Below are positions 35,989 to 44,644 of a stretch of 57,367 nucleotides of DNA, piece by piece. The stretch's first letter is position 1. Each line of letters begins with the position of its first letter. Position numbers and translations under genes: made by a program. Under the pieces are notes generated by a model that searched no databases, had not been told where the DNA came from, and saw only the letters and a list, made by a program, of their open reading frames with translations. This DNA is from JANNWF01 sp052390415 (GTDB lineage Bacteria; Pseudomonadota; Gammaproteobacteria; Xanthomonadales; Xanthomonadaceae): assembly GCA_052390415.1 (NCBI GenBank), contig JBQTGY010000026.1, positions 1-57,367 of the forward strand. Reading direction: 5' to 3'.

Positions 35989-36426
35989 TCAGGGGTCGGC
36001 AAGTGCAGTGGCAATCTGCTGCTTGAACACAACAAGCGCGGCATCGGAGTAGGGGACGGCGACGCCATGTCCCCACACGGGCGCGGGCCAGGCCGGGTCG
36101 GTCTCATAGCGAGCGATCACGTGAACATGCAATTGGGCAACGACGTTGCCGAGCGCTGCAACATTCAACTTGTGCGGCGCACATACCTTGCGCAAGGCCA
36201 GCGAACAGCGCGTTATGTCTGACCACAGGATTGCCTGCTGTCGCGCATCCAGATCGACCAAGTCGCGCATGCCCGCCACCCGCGGCACCAGGATCAGCCA
36301 TGGCCAACGCGCGTCGTTCATCACCCGCAAGCTTGTCAGCGGCCAATCGATCAAGGGAGTCGTGGCGACGGCCAAGCTTGCATGAAGCTGAAAGTCCTGG
36401 GCCGATGCCGGGGCGTCAATTTGCAT
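35989..36426 (-). CDS. HIT domain protein
   Basis: 145 residues from ATG 36426. The histidine triad is QLHVHVIARY (HxHxH), with WPWLILVPR earlier in the fold. HIT proteins hydrolyse or transfer nucleotide phosphates; the substrate is not evident. The frame is open further upstream, but the family fold begins after this Met. It is the first gene of the minus-strand 5-oxoproline operon by spacing (24 bp to pxpB), though a functional link is not shown. Confidence 0.88.
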   Translation of the reverse strand: MQIDAPASAQDFQLHASLAVATTPLIDWPLTSLRVMNDARWPWLILVPRVAGMRDLVDLDARQQAILWSDITRCSLALRKVCAPHKLNVAALGNVVAQLHVHVIARYETDPAWPAPVWGHGVAVPYSDAALVVFKQQIATALADP

Positions 36427-36547
36427 GAATAAAGCGCCGAAGTTATCGAGACGCAAGGCTACGCCAGAGTCGCACGCGGCGGGAGCTTGGTGATCCCGCT
36501 GTCTGCCGTTGCCGACAGCGCGTCGCAGCCCGGCGCTCTCCACGACC

Positions 36548-36553
36548 TATAAT
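36548..36553 (+). promoter_or_regulatory. Consensus -10 box of rimO
   Basis: TATAAT, a perfect match, with no good -35 box 17 bp upstream. It includes the first in-frame ATG (36552), so a transcript starting near 36560 would lack that codon. This favours the rimO start at 36588. Confidence 0.6.
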
Positions 36554-36587
36554 GATCGACGCACTTCGCGAAAACTGTGGATCGGCA

Positions 36588-37922
36588 ATGGCGCTTGTTA
36601 TACCGAAAGTCGGATTTGTCAGCCTCGGCTGCCCCAAGGCGCTGGTCGACTCCGAGCGCATCCTCACTCAATTGAAGGGCGAGGGTTACGAGATCGTTCC
36701 GAGTTACGCGGCGGCCGATGTGGTGGTCGTCAACACCTGTGGCTTCATCGATTCGGCGGTCGAAGAATCACTGGATGCGATCGGTGAGGCGTTGGCCGAG
36801 AACGGCAAGGTCATCGTCACCGGCTGCTTGGGCAAGCGCGCCGATCTGATCCGCCAAGCGCATCCCGATGTGTTGTCGATATCCGGCCCGCAGGATTACG
36901 CCAGCGTGATGAATGCGGTGCACTTGGCGTTGCCGCCGCGGCATGATCCGTTCGTGGATTTGCTGCCGGACTATGGCCTCAAACTAACGCCCAAGCACTA
37001 CGCCTACCTGAAGATTTCCGAAGGCTGCAATCATCGTTGCACCTTCTGCATCATCCCCAGCATGCGGGGCGACCTGGTGTCGCGACCGGTGGACGACGTG
37101 TTGCGTGAAGCCGAGCGCCTGGTGAAAGGTGGCGTGCGCGAATTGTTGGTGGTGTCGCAGGACACGTCGGCCTATGGCGTTGACCTGCGTTACTCCGAGC
37201 ATGTCTGGCGCGAGCGCACGTATCAGACCCGCATGCGCACCCTCTGCGAGGGTTTGGCCGAGCTGGGCGTCTGGACGCGCTTGCATTACGTCTATCCGTA
37301 TCCGCACGTCGACAACATCATTCCGTTGATGGCTGAGGGGCGCTTGCTGCCTTACCTCGATATTCCGTTTCAGCACGCCAGCCCGCGCATCCTGAAGCTG
37401 ATGAAGCGCCCCGGCGCGATTGATCAAACCATCGAGCGCATCAACCGTTGGCGGGCGATGTGCCCCGACTTGACCATTCGCAGCACCTTCATCGTTGGTT
37501 TTCCGGGTGAGACGGAAGATGACTTTGAAATGCTGCTGGACTTCATCGATGAAGTGCAATTGGACCGCGTCGGCGCTTTCGCTTATTCGCCGGTGGATGG
37601 CGCAAAAGCCAACGATTTGTCTGATCCCGTGCCCGAGGACGTCAAACTGGATCGACTGGAACGTTTCATGGCAATGCAGGCGGAGATCAGCACAGCCAAG
37701 CTCGCAGCAAAGGTGGGGAGCGTGCAAACCGTGTTGATCGACAGCTTGGACGGAGAGCTGGCGATCGGTCGCTCAAAAGCCGACGCACCCGGCATCGATG
37801 GCAACGTGCAGATTCAGGACGGCGAAGAGAATGGGCTGCAGCCGGGTCAGTTCGTGGAAGTGAGAATCATGGGTTCCGACGAGCACGATTTGTACGGCTT
37901 GGTCGAACACGCCGAGGACTGA
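36588..37922 (+). CDS. rimO: Ribosomal protein S12 methylthiotransferase RimO
   Basis: 444 residues from ATG 36588 (VIPKVGFVSLGCPKALVDSE). Adds a methylthio group to Asp89 of S12. The N-terminal domain has three cluster cysteines (GCPK, NTCGF, TGCLG), then the radical-SAM motif CNHRCTFCIIPSMRGDLVSR and a C-terminal TRAM domain (from ~380). FIVGFPGETEDDFEML and LHYVYPYPHVD are typical. Length is normal. The upstream ATG at 36552 lies within the -10 box and is rejected. Confidence 0.97.
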   Translation: MALVIPKVGFVSLGCPKALVDSERILTQLKGEGYEIVPSYAAADVVVVNTCGFIDSAVEESLDAIGEALAENGKVIVTGCLGKRADLIRQAHPDVLSISGPQDYASVMNAVHLALPPRHDPFVDLLPDYGLKLTPKHYAYLKISEGCNHRCTFCIIPSMRGDLVSRPVDDVLREAERLVKGGVRELLVVSQDTSAYGVDLRYSEHVWRERTYQTRMRTLCEGLAELGVWTRLHYVYPYPHVDNIIPLMAEGRLLPYLDIPFQHASPRILKLMKRPGAIDQTIERINRWRAMCPDLTIRSTFIVGFPGETEDDFEMLLDFIDEVQLDRVGAFAYSPVDGAKANDLSDPVPEDVKLDRLERFMAMQAEISTAKLAAKVGSVQTVLIDSLDGELAIGRSKADAPGIDGNVQIQDGEENGLQPGQFVEVRIMGSDEHDLYGLVEHAED

Positions 37923-37946
37923 AGTCTTGCTGACGGCGCCTCGCTG

Positions 37947-38837
37947 ATGCGCTTTCGCGCCCCTGCCCGCGAGGAAGTCGCCGCCAGCACATTCGACCAT
38001 CCGATATTTGCGGATGTGCAGCCGTGGCGTGAGTGGTTGACGGCGTCGAATTGGCCGTGCATTGCCGACATGGACGTCGCGCTGGCGAGCACAGAACATT
38101 CGATCAGTGGCCGACGACTTCGCGTCGTGGCACAAACGCCAACGCTGCTGGCGGATGGCTTGCATTACGAATCCCGCATTCTCGAACGAGCGGCCATCGC
38201 GACCCGCGAAGGTAACTGGCATGACTTGTTGAATGCACTGATCTGGCTCGCGCATGGCCCCATCAAGAGCGCCTTGAATGCGCGACAGGTCGTGGACATC
38301 GAGCGTGTTGGCAGTCGAATACGCACTCGCGGCCAGTGCGCGCTAACCCATTTTGACGAAGCCGGCATCGTGTTGGTCTTGCGCGACTCCGCCCGCTTGG
38401 AGGCGTGGGATCAACACGACTGGGTGGGTGTGTTTCATGGACTCAAGGCAGCGGACTTCGCCGTCGCCGTGGTCGGTCACGCGCTGCTTGAACACGCGCT
38501 CAAGCCGGGCCAGCTACTGGTCGGCAAGGCATTGGCTGTGATCCATCCAAAGCCATCAGTGGGCCTGGCGGACGCGCTGGCAAGCATCGCGAATGCCATC
38601 GGCGAGCAACGCCTCCTGCTGGATCCGCAGGAGCTGCGACCGCTGCCATTGGTTGGATTGCCAGGCTGGCATCCGCAATCAGGAAAAATCGAATTCCTGC
38701 AAAGCGCGCCTTGTTTTGCGCCGAAACGCGAGCAGCGTCGTTATCCGCTGGCATTCGCCGTTTCTGAGGCAGCGACGCCCTCGCTGGCGACCTGCGATGC
38801 GGACAGCAGTGTGGGTGCATCAAACGCGGCCGCGTAG
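37947..38837 (+). CDS. DUF3025 family protein
   Basis: 296 residues, 24 bp after rimO. Conserved features of the family are DGLHYESRILERAAIATREGNWHDLLNALIW region (residues ~70-100), THFDEAGIVLV, WVGVFHG and the C-terminal LRPLPLVGLPGWHPQ with SAPCFAPKR. No signal or membrane segment. Function unknown. Its last 97 bp overlap the 3' end of suhB on the other strand. Confidence 0.85.
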   Translation: MRFRAPAREEVAASTFDHPIFADVQPWREWLTASNWPCIADMDVALASTEHSISGRRLRVVAQTPTLLADGLHYESRILERAAIATREGNWHDLLNALIWLAHGPIKSALNARQVVDIERVGSRIRTRGQCALTHFDEAGIVLVLRDSARLEAWDQHDWVGVFHGLKAADFAVAVVGHALLEHALKPGQLLVGKALAVIHPKPSVGLADALASIANAIGEQRLLLDPQELRPLPLVGLPGWHPQSGKIEFLQSAPCFAPKREQRRYPLAFAVSEAATPSLATCDADSSVGASNAAA

Positions 38838-39619
38838 CCGGAGTCGACCATGGCCCTTTGCAAGGTATCACTGAGTTTCAGACCGCTGGCGATGATTTGC
38901 CCGCCGTGCATGATGGCTTCGGTATTGCCGCGGAAATCGCAGCAGCGACCGCCGGCCTCGCGCACCAGCAGCACGCCTGCCGCGATATCCCATGCCTTCA
39001 CGCCAGCCTCGAAATACGCGTCAACGCGCCCGCAAGCGACGTAAGCGAGATCCAACGCGGCTGAACCGGTGCGACGGATATCTTCAGCACTTTCCATCAA
39101 CTGCCGGATCACTTCCAACTGCGCACCGATGCGCTTGCGTTCGCGCGGCGCGAAACCGGTCGTCAGGACCGCCCCTTCAAGCTCGGTGCGCGGCCCCATT
39201 CGCAGGCGCCGATCATTCAAATAGGCGCCGCTGCCGCGGCTGGCGGTGAACAGTTCGTTGCGGCTGGGGTCGTAGACCAGCCCGTGCAAAGGCTCACCGT
39301 CTTCCAGCAACGCGATGGATATACAAAAATGCGGAAATCCGCGCAGGTAATTGCTGGTGCCGTCGAGCGGATCGATCACCCACGTAAAGCGCGAATTGCC
39401 CTTGGCTCCCGATTCTTCGGCCAAGAAAGCGTGCGTCGGAAATGCGCGTTTCAGCTCGCGTATGATTTCGGCTTCGGCTTGCGCATCCACCTCGCTGGCA
39501 TAATCCAGTCGGGCCTTTTCGACCACGTTCAGGCTCTCCAAGCGGCTTACTTGGCGCAAGATGAGATTTCCGGCCTGCCGAGCGGCTTTGACCATGACGT
39601 TGACCGCTGGCTTTTGCAT
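38741..39619 (-). CDS. suhB: Inositol-1-monophosphatase SuhB
   Basis: 292 residues from ATG 39619. Mg-dependent phosphatase that in proteobacteria also joins Nus-type antitermination on rRNA operons. FLAEESG, WVIDPLDGTSNYLRGFP and VKAWDIAAGVLLVREAGG are the metal-site motifs. E. coli SuhB is ~267 residues; the extra Ala/Ser-rich C-terminal ~30 residues lie in the overlap with the DUF3025 gene. Divergent from trmJ, as in other gammaproteobacteria. Confidence 0.95.
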   Translation of the reverse strand: MQKPAVNVMVKAARQAGNLILRQVSRLESLNVVEKARLDYASEVDAQAEAEIIRELKRAFPTHAFLAEESGAKGNSRFTWVIDPLDGTSNYLRGFPHFCISIALLEDGEPLHGLVYDPSRNELFTASRGSGAYLNDRRLRMGPRTELEGAVLTTGFAPRERKRIGAQLEVIRQLMESAEDIRRTGSAALDLAYVACGRVDAYFEAGVKAWDIAAGVLLVREAGGRCCDFRGNTEAIMHGGQIIASGLKLSDTLQRAMVDSGYAAAFDAPTLLSASQVASEGVAASETANASG

Positions 39620-39714
39620 GCGGATTCCGGGGTGGATGCGGCGGATAAAAAGAACGCGGTCGGACGCTGTGAATTGACTCACAGGACCGGCCAATCAGCC
39701 TCGGATGATAGCAA

Positions 39715-40596
39715 ATGCCCACCCTAGACCGGCCCATCCCTGTTCAGCTGCGCATCGTGTTGGTCGGTACCAGCCACCCCGGAAACATCGGAGGGGCGGC
39801 CCGGGCGATGCAAACGATGGGGCTGGAATCGCTGCATTTGGTCGCGCCTGAGTGCGATCCGTTCGCTCCGGAATCGCAGGTTCGCGCAGCCGGTGCCGAA
39901 CGGGTGATGACCCAGATGGTTATTCATGCAACCTTGGCGGACGCATTGGCCGATTGTCAGACGGTGTATGGCTGCACGGCACGCAAACGCAGCGTCGCGC
40001 TGCCCGAAGTGACGCCACGCGTGGCTGCTCCGCGCTTGGTGGGCGCTGCAATGCGTGGACCAGTCGCCCTGTTGTTTGGGCGCGAGCGCACTGGCTTGGA
40101 GAACAGTGAGTTGCAGCGTTGCCACGCGGCCATCCACATTCCGACCGACGCCGAGTTTGGATCGCTCAATTTGGCGGCGGCGGTGCAAGTGGTTGCCTAC
40201 GAGTTGCGTCTCGCCGCGCTTGCCAGAATCGAGTCGGAAGGTTCCCTCTCAGCGACTGCGGCAACACTTACGCCAGCAAATGCCACAACGCCTGAAGCCG
40301 TCGATCAGGGTGGCAATTCGTCGAGCGAGCCACTTGCGACGCAAGCGGCCCTGGAGCGTTTTTTCGAACACCTGGAACAGACCTTGATCGATATCGATTT
40401 TCACAAGGGCCGCCACTCGACCACGGTGATGCATCGACTGCGCAGACTGTTCTTGCGCGCAAACATGGATGCGCGTGAAGTCCGCATGCTGCGCGGCATT
40501 CTTGCCGAGTCGCAGCGCATGGCGCGGCTAGGGTCTGTTGACATTCATGGAGCAGGTCGCGCCGGGGCTGTGTGCCCGCAGAGCAAGGAAGAATGA
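39715..40596 (+). CDS. trmJ: tRNA (cytidine/uridine-2'-O-)-methyltransferase TrmJ with element-derived tail
   Basis: 293 residues. SPOUT enzyme that 2'-O-methylates position 32 of tRNAs. IVLVGTSHPGNIGGAARAM, LLFGRERTGLENSEL and PTDAEFGSLNLAAAVQVVAYE carry the knotted SAM site. The helical C-terminus (HRLRRLFLRANMDAREVRML) is intact up to ILAESQRMAR. From about Gly273 onward the reading frame runs through the left end of the inverted-repeat element at 40531, so the last ~21 residues and the stop codon are element sequence. Catalysis should survive. Confidence 0.94.
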   Translation: MPTLDRPIPVQLRIVLVGTSHPGNIGGAARAMQTMGLESLHLVAPECDPFAPESQVRAAGAERVMTQMVIHATLADALADCQTVYGCTARKRSVALPEVTPRVAAPRLVGAAMRGPVALLFGRERTGLENSELQRCHAAIHIPTDAEFGSLNLAAAVQVVAYELRLAALARIESEGSLSATAATLTPANATTPEAVDQGGNSSSEPLATQAALERFFEHLEQTLIDIDFHKGRHSTTVMHRLRRLFLRANMDAREVRMLRGILAESQRMARLGSVDIHGAGRAGAVCPQSKEE

Positions 40597-40795
40597 GGGA
40601 GATCATGTCGATAAACGACCGAATGATGACGCGGCGCTGCGGGCACACAACCCCGGCCCGAAGGGTTGCCCCCCACAGGCCACCAGCGGGTGCCGCACGG
40701 CTCGACCTTGCGCCCAGCAAGGCGCATCGCCGCGCACCAACAACTGGAAGCCTGTGAGAGGCAACGCGACCTGCTCCATGAATGTCAACAGACCC
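40531..40795. mobile_element. 265-bp MITE-like element with 31-bp perfect terminal inverted repeats
   Basis: GGGTCTGTTGACATTCATGG plus 11 more bases (40531-40561) is exactly inverted at 40765-40795. Immediately inside the left end, 40561-40581 pairs with 40637-40657 with one mismatch in 21. Further small inverted repeats (CACAGGC/GCCTGTG, TGCGCC/GGCGCA) fill the right half. No transposase or convincing coding frame is present, and no target duplication is obvious at the flanks (GGCTA and AAGCT). It looks like a non-autonomous element mobilised in trans. It ends 84 bp before the PhnD-like gene. Confidence 0.85.
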
Positions 40796-40879
40796 AAGCT
40801 CGGCCATCGTGAATCGCCGCTTCCATAGCGGGCTTGGAGTACCCTTGGCCGACCCCGTCCTAGTGATGCTTTCGCACTT

Positions 40880-41821
40880 GTGAGCAAGCGATTTACTGGC
40901 CTTTGGCTTGCGTTTTCGTTGCTTGCGCTTTCGGCATTGGTGCCGACTGTGCGCGCCGCGGGCAGCGCTGCGGTTCCCGACCAGAGCGTGCTCGTGATCG
41001 GCCGCATCAGCGACGATCCGCGCCGGCATTACGACCAGCTCAAATCGTTGCTGGACTACGTGGTTCCACAATTGGCGCCGGTGGGCATTCGCGAAGGTCG
41101 TGTGCTGATGGCCAGCGATGCCCAGCAGATGGCCAGCTATCTTCGCCGAGGCCGTGTCGATTGGGTCACTGAGACCGCCGGCACTGGCGTCAATCTGGCC
41201 GACCGCACCGGCGCCAAGGTGCTGGTGGTGACCGAGCGCGATGGCGTGTCCGCGTACCACTCGGTCATTTTCGTACGCCGTGACAGCGGCATTCGTAGCC
41301 TTGCCGACTTGCGCGGACGCAGCATTGGTCTGCAGAACCTGAACTCCACCAGTGCGTACCTGGCTCCCGCCGCGGATCTGCTCGGTGCCGGACTCGATCT
41401 CGAACTGTTGCTCTCGCCGCTGGATCGACCCGGTAATGAAAGTGTTGGTTACCTGTTCGCACAGTCAGAAAACAATATCTCGACCTGGGTACACAAACGC
41501 CTGGTCGACGCCGGCGCCTACAGCAACCTGGATTGGGGCAATTTGCATCGGCTGCCGCTCGCGTATCGGAATGATCTGATGATCATTCACGAGACCGTCA
41601 GTTACCCGCGGGCAGTGGAGCTGGTACGCGGGAATCTCGATCCACGCGTCGAGCAAGCATTGCGCCAGATTCTGCTTTCGGCGGCGGATGATCCCGAAGG
41701 TCGCGAGCCGCTGCTCAAATTCTTTGGTACCAGTCGTTTTTTGCCCATCGATCCGGCGATGCAGAAATCACTGGACGGGCTCCGCGAAGGCGTCAAACGC
41801 GTGCGCACGGAGCTGGAATGA
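40880..41821 (+). CDS. PhnD/SsuA-family periplasmic binding protein
   Basis: 313 residues from GTG 40880. Signal peptide (LWLAFSLLALSALVPTVRAA), then a phosphonate-binding-like fold: LVIGRISDDPRRHYDQLKSL, GRVDWVTETAG, YHSVIFVRRDSGIRSLADLRGR region and QNLNSTSAYLAPAADLL. No ABC transporter permease or ATPase is nearby. Instead a HAMP-GGDEF-EAL gene follows 28 bp downstream, so the protein is more likely a ligand sensor for that enzyme than a transport component. The ligand is unknown. Confidence 0.9.
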   Translation: MSKRFTGLWLAFSLLALSALVPTVRAAGSAAVPDQSVLVIGRISDDPRRHYDQLKSLLDYVVPQLAPVGIREGRVLMASDAQQMASYLRRGRVDWVTETAGTGVNLADRTGAKVLVVTERDGVSAYHSVIFVRRDSGIRSLADLRGRSIGLQNLNSTSAYLAPAADLLGAGLDLELLLSPLDRPGNESVGYLFAQSENNISTWVHKRLVDAGAYSNLDWGNLHRLPLAYRNDLMIIHETVSYPRAVELVRGNLDPRVEQALRQILLSAADDPEGREPLLKFFGTSRFLPIDPAMQKSLDGLREGVKRVRTELE

Positions 41822-41849
41822 CTGCTTGCCGAAGCCGAGGGTCACAGCG

Positions 41850-43994
41850 ATGAGCGCCGTTCGTCCGGCCGTTCGCTTCGGCATCCAGGCGCGCTTCTTG
41901 GGAGTTGCCTTGGTAGCAACGCTGTTGACCCTTGGGTTGCTGGCGGCGGCGTTGAGCCAACAGTGGCGAGGTCAGCAAGAGCTTGCAACGATCGGCCGCG
42001 ACGGGATGCGGCAAATGGTCGAAGTGGGTATTCGTCAGCGCGGTGAAGCGCTGGCGTTGCAGCTGGCCGATAGTCTCGCCAACCCGCTCTACTATTTTGA
42101 CCTGCACGGCGTGGGCGAGATTGCGCGCACCGCGCTGAAGCAGCCGGATGTGGTTTACGTACTTGTGTTCGACCCGGAAGGTCGAATCATCCATGACGGT
42201 TCCGGCGATATCCCCACTTTCGGGCAGCCGATGAGTGACGAATTCGCTGGCGAAGCCATCGTGGCTTCGAAGCTGCACGTTCAGCAGTCGGAGGAACTGC
42301 TCGAAGTAGCGGTACCCATCCGCATCGGCGACCAGTTGCAAGGGGGGGCTCGCGTCGGCATTTCCCTGCATGCGCCAATGCAACGGCAAGAGCTCGCCCT
42401 CGATGCCATGACCACACGCTCGCGCGCTATCGCGGTCGAGAGCCTGACCCTGATGAGTGTGTTGTTTGCGGGCTTGCTGTCGATCGCCGCCGTGCTCTCG
42501 CTGATGGTCTCACGAGGTTTGGTGAAACCCATCCGAAGCTTGGCGGAGGCCGCCAAACAGGTGGAGGCCGGGATCTATCAGGTAGACCTCCCATCGCATC
42601 GTGGCGACGAAGTGGGTGACCTGCAGCGCGGGTTCTTGCGCATGACCGAAGGCATCGCCCGGCATGAGGAGGAGGTGAGCCGGTTGGCTTACAGCGATCA
42701 TCTGACTGGCCTGCCCAATCGCTTGGCCTTTCGCGAGAGATTGGACTTGCGGCTGATCTCGGCGCACGCGGAAGGCGCCAGCGTCGCCTTGGTGTGTATC
42801 GATCTGGACGACTTCAAGCGGGTCAACGACACGCTCGGTCACGATGCTGGCGACGAAGTGCTGGAGCAGTTTGCGGGCCGCTTGCGGCAGTGCATTCCGT
42901 TTGAGAGTGACCATCACGCTCAGGCGGCACGTTTTGGCGGCGATGAGTTTGTCGCCGTGGTCGGCGGAATCGATGCCCGCGGCGCGGCGCATCAGCTGGC
43001 CGAGGCCGTGCTGAATGAATTGCAGAAGCCGCTGGTCGTGCGCGGCAGACAGGTCTATTTGGGCGCGTCGGTCGGCATCACCGTGTTTCCCGATGACGCC
43101 CAACACGCGCGCGACCTCATCAAGAACGGTGACATCGCGATGTACCAAGCGAAGTCAGCCGGCAAGAACTGCTTGCGCTTCTACAGTCGGGCGATGGATC
43201 AAGCCGTTGGCAACAGTGTGGCCCTGGAAGACGCGCTGCGAGGTGCCTGGGATCGCGGTGAGCTCAGTGTGTGTTACCAACCCATATTCGCCCTTGCTGA
43301 TCGGCAGATGGTGGGCGCGGAAGCCTTGCTGCGCTGGAAACATCCGACGCTGGGTGAAGTCGCACCGACCGCCTTCATTGAGATTGCCGAGCAGTCCGGC
43401 TTGATCGAACAGATCGGGCGCCACGTATTGTTGGCAGCCTGTACTGCGGCGAGGGATTGGTCGGTTTCCGGCCAGACCGGTGACGACGACGCCATCGCAC
43501 CCTTTGTCTCAGTGAATGTTTCGGCCCGTCAATTGCGCAGCGGCGACCTGCCAGAGCTGGTGGCCAGTGTCTTGCAAAGCACAGGTTTGCAGCCTTCTCG
43601 CCTGCATCTTGAGCTCACCGAAACGGCCGTTCTCGGCGATGAAATTCATGCCAGTGTGCAATTGGCGCGTCTGCGGGCAAGTGGTGTCAAAGTCTGGCTG
43701 GACGACTTTGGAACGGGATTTTCTGGGCTAAGCCATTTGCGCCGCGTGCCCGTTGACGGCTTGAAAATCGACAGGAGTTTCGTCGCTGATGTGCTGCAGG
43801 ATCCAGACGATCTTGCCTTGACCAGCGCCATCATCGCGATGGGACATTCGCTGGGAATCACCGTTGTTGCGGAAGGCATTGAAAGCGATGCCCAGTTCGC
43901 CATCCTGCGTGAGCGCGGCTGCGACCAAGGGCAGGGTTTTTGGCTGGGTCACCCAATGGCGGAGTCGGCGCTCAGGGAGCGAATGGAAAGCTGA
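41850..43994 (+). CDS. Membrane HAMP-GGDEF-EAL cyclic-di-GMP enzyme
   Basis: 714 residues from ATG 41850. TM helix (~14-35), periplasmic sensor (~36-200), second TM (~205-230), HAMP (~230-280; RGLVKPIRSLAEAAKQVEAG), GGDEF and EAL. GGDEF is intact at 363-367, with no RxxD inhibitory site in the usual place. EAL is intact at 491-493, and LELTETAV, LDDFGTGFSG, LKIDRSF, VAEGIES and GQGFWLG are present, so both cyclase and phosphodiesterase activity are possible. It forms an operon with the PhnD-like gene, which may control it from the periplasm. Confidence 0.95.
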   Translation: MSAVRPAVRFGIQARFLGVALVATLLTLGLLAAALSQQWRGQQELATIGRDGMRQMVEVGIRQRGEALALQLADSLANPLYYFDLHGVGEIARTALKQPDVVYVLVFDPEGRIIHDGSGDIPTFGQPMSDEFAGEAIVASKLHVQQSEELLEVAVPIRIGDQLQGGARVGISLHAPMQRQELALDAMTTRSRAIAVESLTLMSVLFAGLLSIAAVLSLMVSRGLVKPIRSLAEAAKQVEAGIYQVDLPSHRGDEVGDLQRGFLRMTEGIARHEEEVSRLAYSDHLTGLPNRLAFRERLDLRLISAHAEGASVALVCIDLDDFKRVNDTLGHDAGDEVLEQFAGRLRQCIPFESDHHAQAARFGGDEFVAVVGGIDARGAAHQLAEAVLNELQKPLVVRGRQVYLGASVGITVFPDDAQHARDLIKNGDIAMYQAKSAGKNCLRFYSRAMDQAVGNSVALEDALRGAWDRGELSVCYQPIFALADRQMVGAEALLRWKHPTLGEVAPTAFIEIAEQSGLIEQIGRHVLLAACTAARDWSVSGQTGDDDAIAPFVSVNVSARQLRSGDLPELVASVLQSTGLQPSRLHLELTETAVLGDEIHASVQLARLRASGVKVWLDDFGTGFSGLSHLRRVPVDGLKIDRSFVADVLQDPDDLALTSAIIAMGHSLGITVVAEGIESDAQFAILRERGCDQGQGFWLGHPMAESALRERMES

Positions 43995-44016
43995 TTGCTG
44001 CTCGCGCGTCCGCGTT

Positions 44017-44637
44017 TCAACCGACGGCTGGCAGGCGCCGATAGGTGCGGTCGAGTCGATCGACTGCGTGGGCCAATAGTGTGATGGGTCCGTTGTTCAC
44101 GATCACGTCATCGGCCAGCGCCAAGCGCGCGGCGCGAGTAGCTTGTGCCGCGATCGCGGCGCGGGCTTGGTCGACTTCGACGCCATCGCGCTGCATGACC
44201 CGACGCACCTGCACTTCATCCGCGACGTCGACCACAAGCACGCGGCTGAGCCAATCGTAGCGACCTGACTCAACCAGCAGCGGAATCGCGACCACCACAT
44301 ATCCGGTCAAAACAGACAAGCAGCGCTCACGCAGCACTGATCGAATTGCTGGGTGCAGGATCGCTTCCAGTGCTCGTCGTTCGACGTGATCCGAAAACAC
44401 GTGCGCGCGAAGTTGCCGCCGATCAAGGCGGCCTGAGGGATCCAGCATTCGCTTGCCAAATCGATGGACAATGGCGTCCAACGCCGGTTGACCGGGCTCG
44501 ACCAATTCGCGCGCGACCATGTCAGCGTCGTAGGTCGTCGCTCCCCCGCGTTCAAACTCACGCAGTACCGCTGACTTGCCGGAGGCGATCCCGCCGGTCA
44601 GGCCGATGACGGGCACCCTGAATGTCGCGCCCAGCAT
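44017..44637 (-). CDS. coaE: Dephospho-CoA kinase
   Basis: 206 residues from ATG 44637. Last step of coenzyme A synthesis. IGLTGGIASGKSAVLREF is the P-loop; YDADMVARELVEPGQPAL, HPAIRSVLRERC and VVVAIPLLVESG are conserved. It starts 7 bp after the pilD stop, the usual pilB-pilC-pilD-coaE order. The frame is open upstream into pilD, but the family start is at this Met. Confidence 0.96.
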   Translation of the reverse strand: MLGATFRVPVIGLTGGIASGKSAVLREFERGGATTYDADMVARELVEPGQPALDAIVHRFGKRMLDPSGRLDRRQLRAHVFSDHVERRALEAILHPAIRSVLRERCLSVLTGYVVVAIPLLVESGRYDWLSRVLVVDVADEVQVRRVMQRDGVEVDQARAAIAAQATRAARLALADDVIVNNGPITLLAHAVDRLDRTYRRLPAVG

Positions 44638-44644
44638 TTTGCGA

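Noticed and set aside
36552..36587. Upstream ATG for rimO
   Set aside because: It lies inside a perfect TATAAT box, so the transcript would not include it, and the family start fits 36588.
40538..40828. Small frames inside the inverted-repeat element
   Set aside because: They derive from repeat arms, lack ribosome sites and give no transposase-like protein.
40880..41821. Phosphonate ABC transporter component
   Set aside because: No permease or ATPase gene is in the neighbourhood, and the operon partner is a c-di-GMP enzyme.
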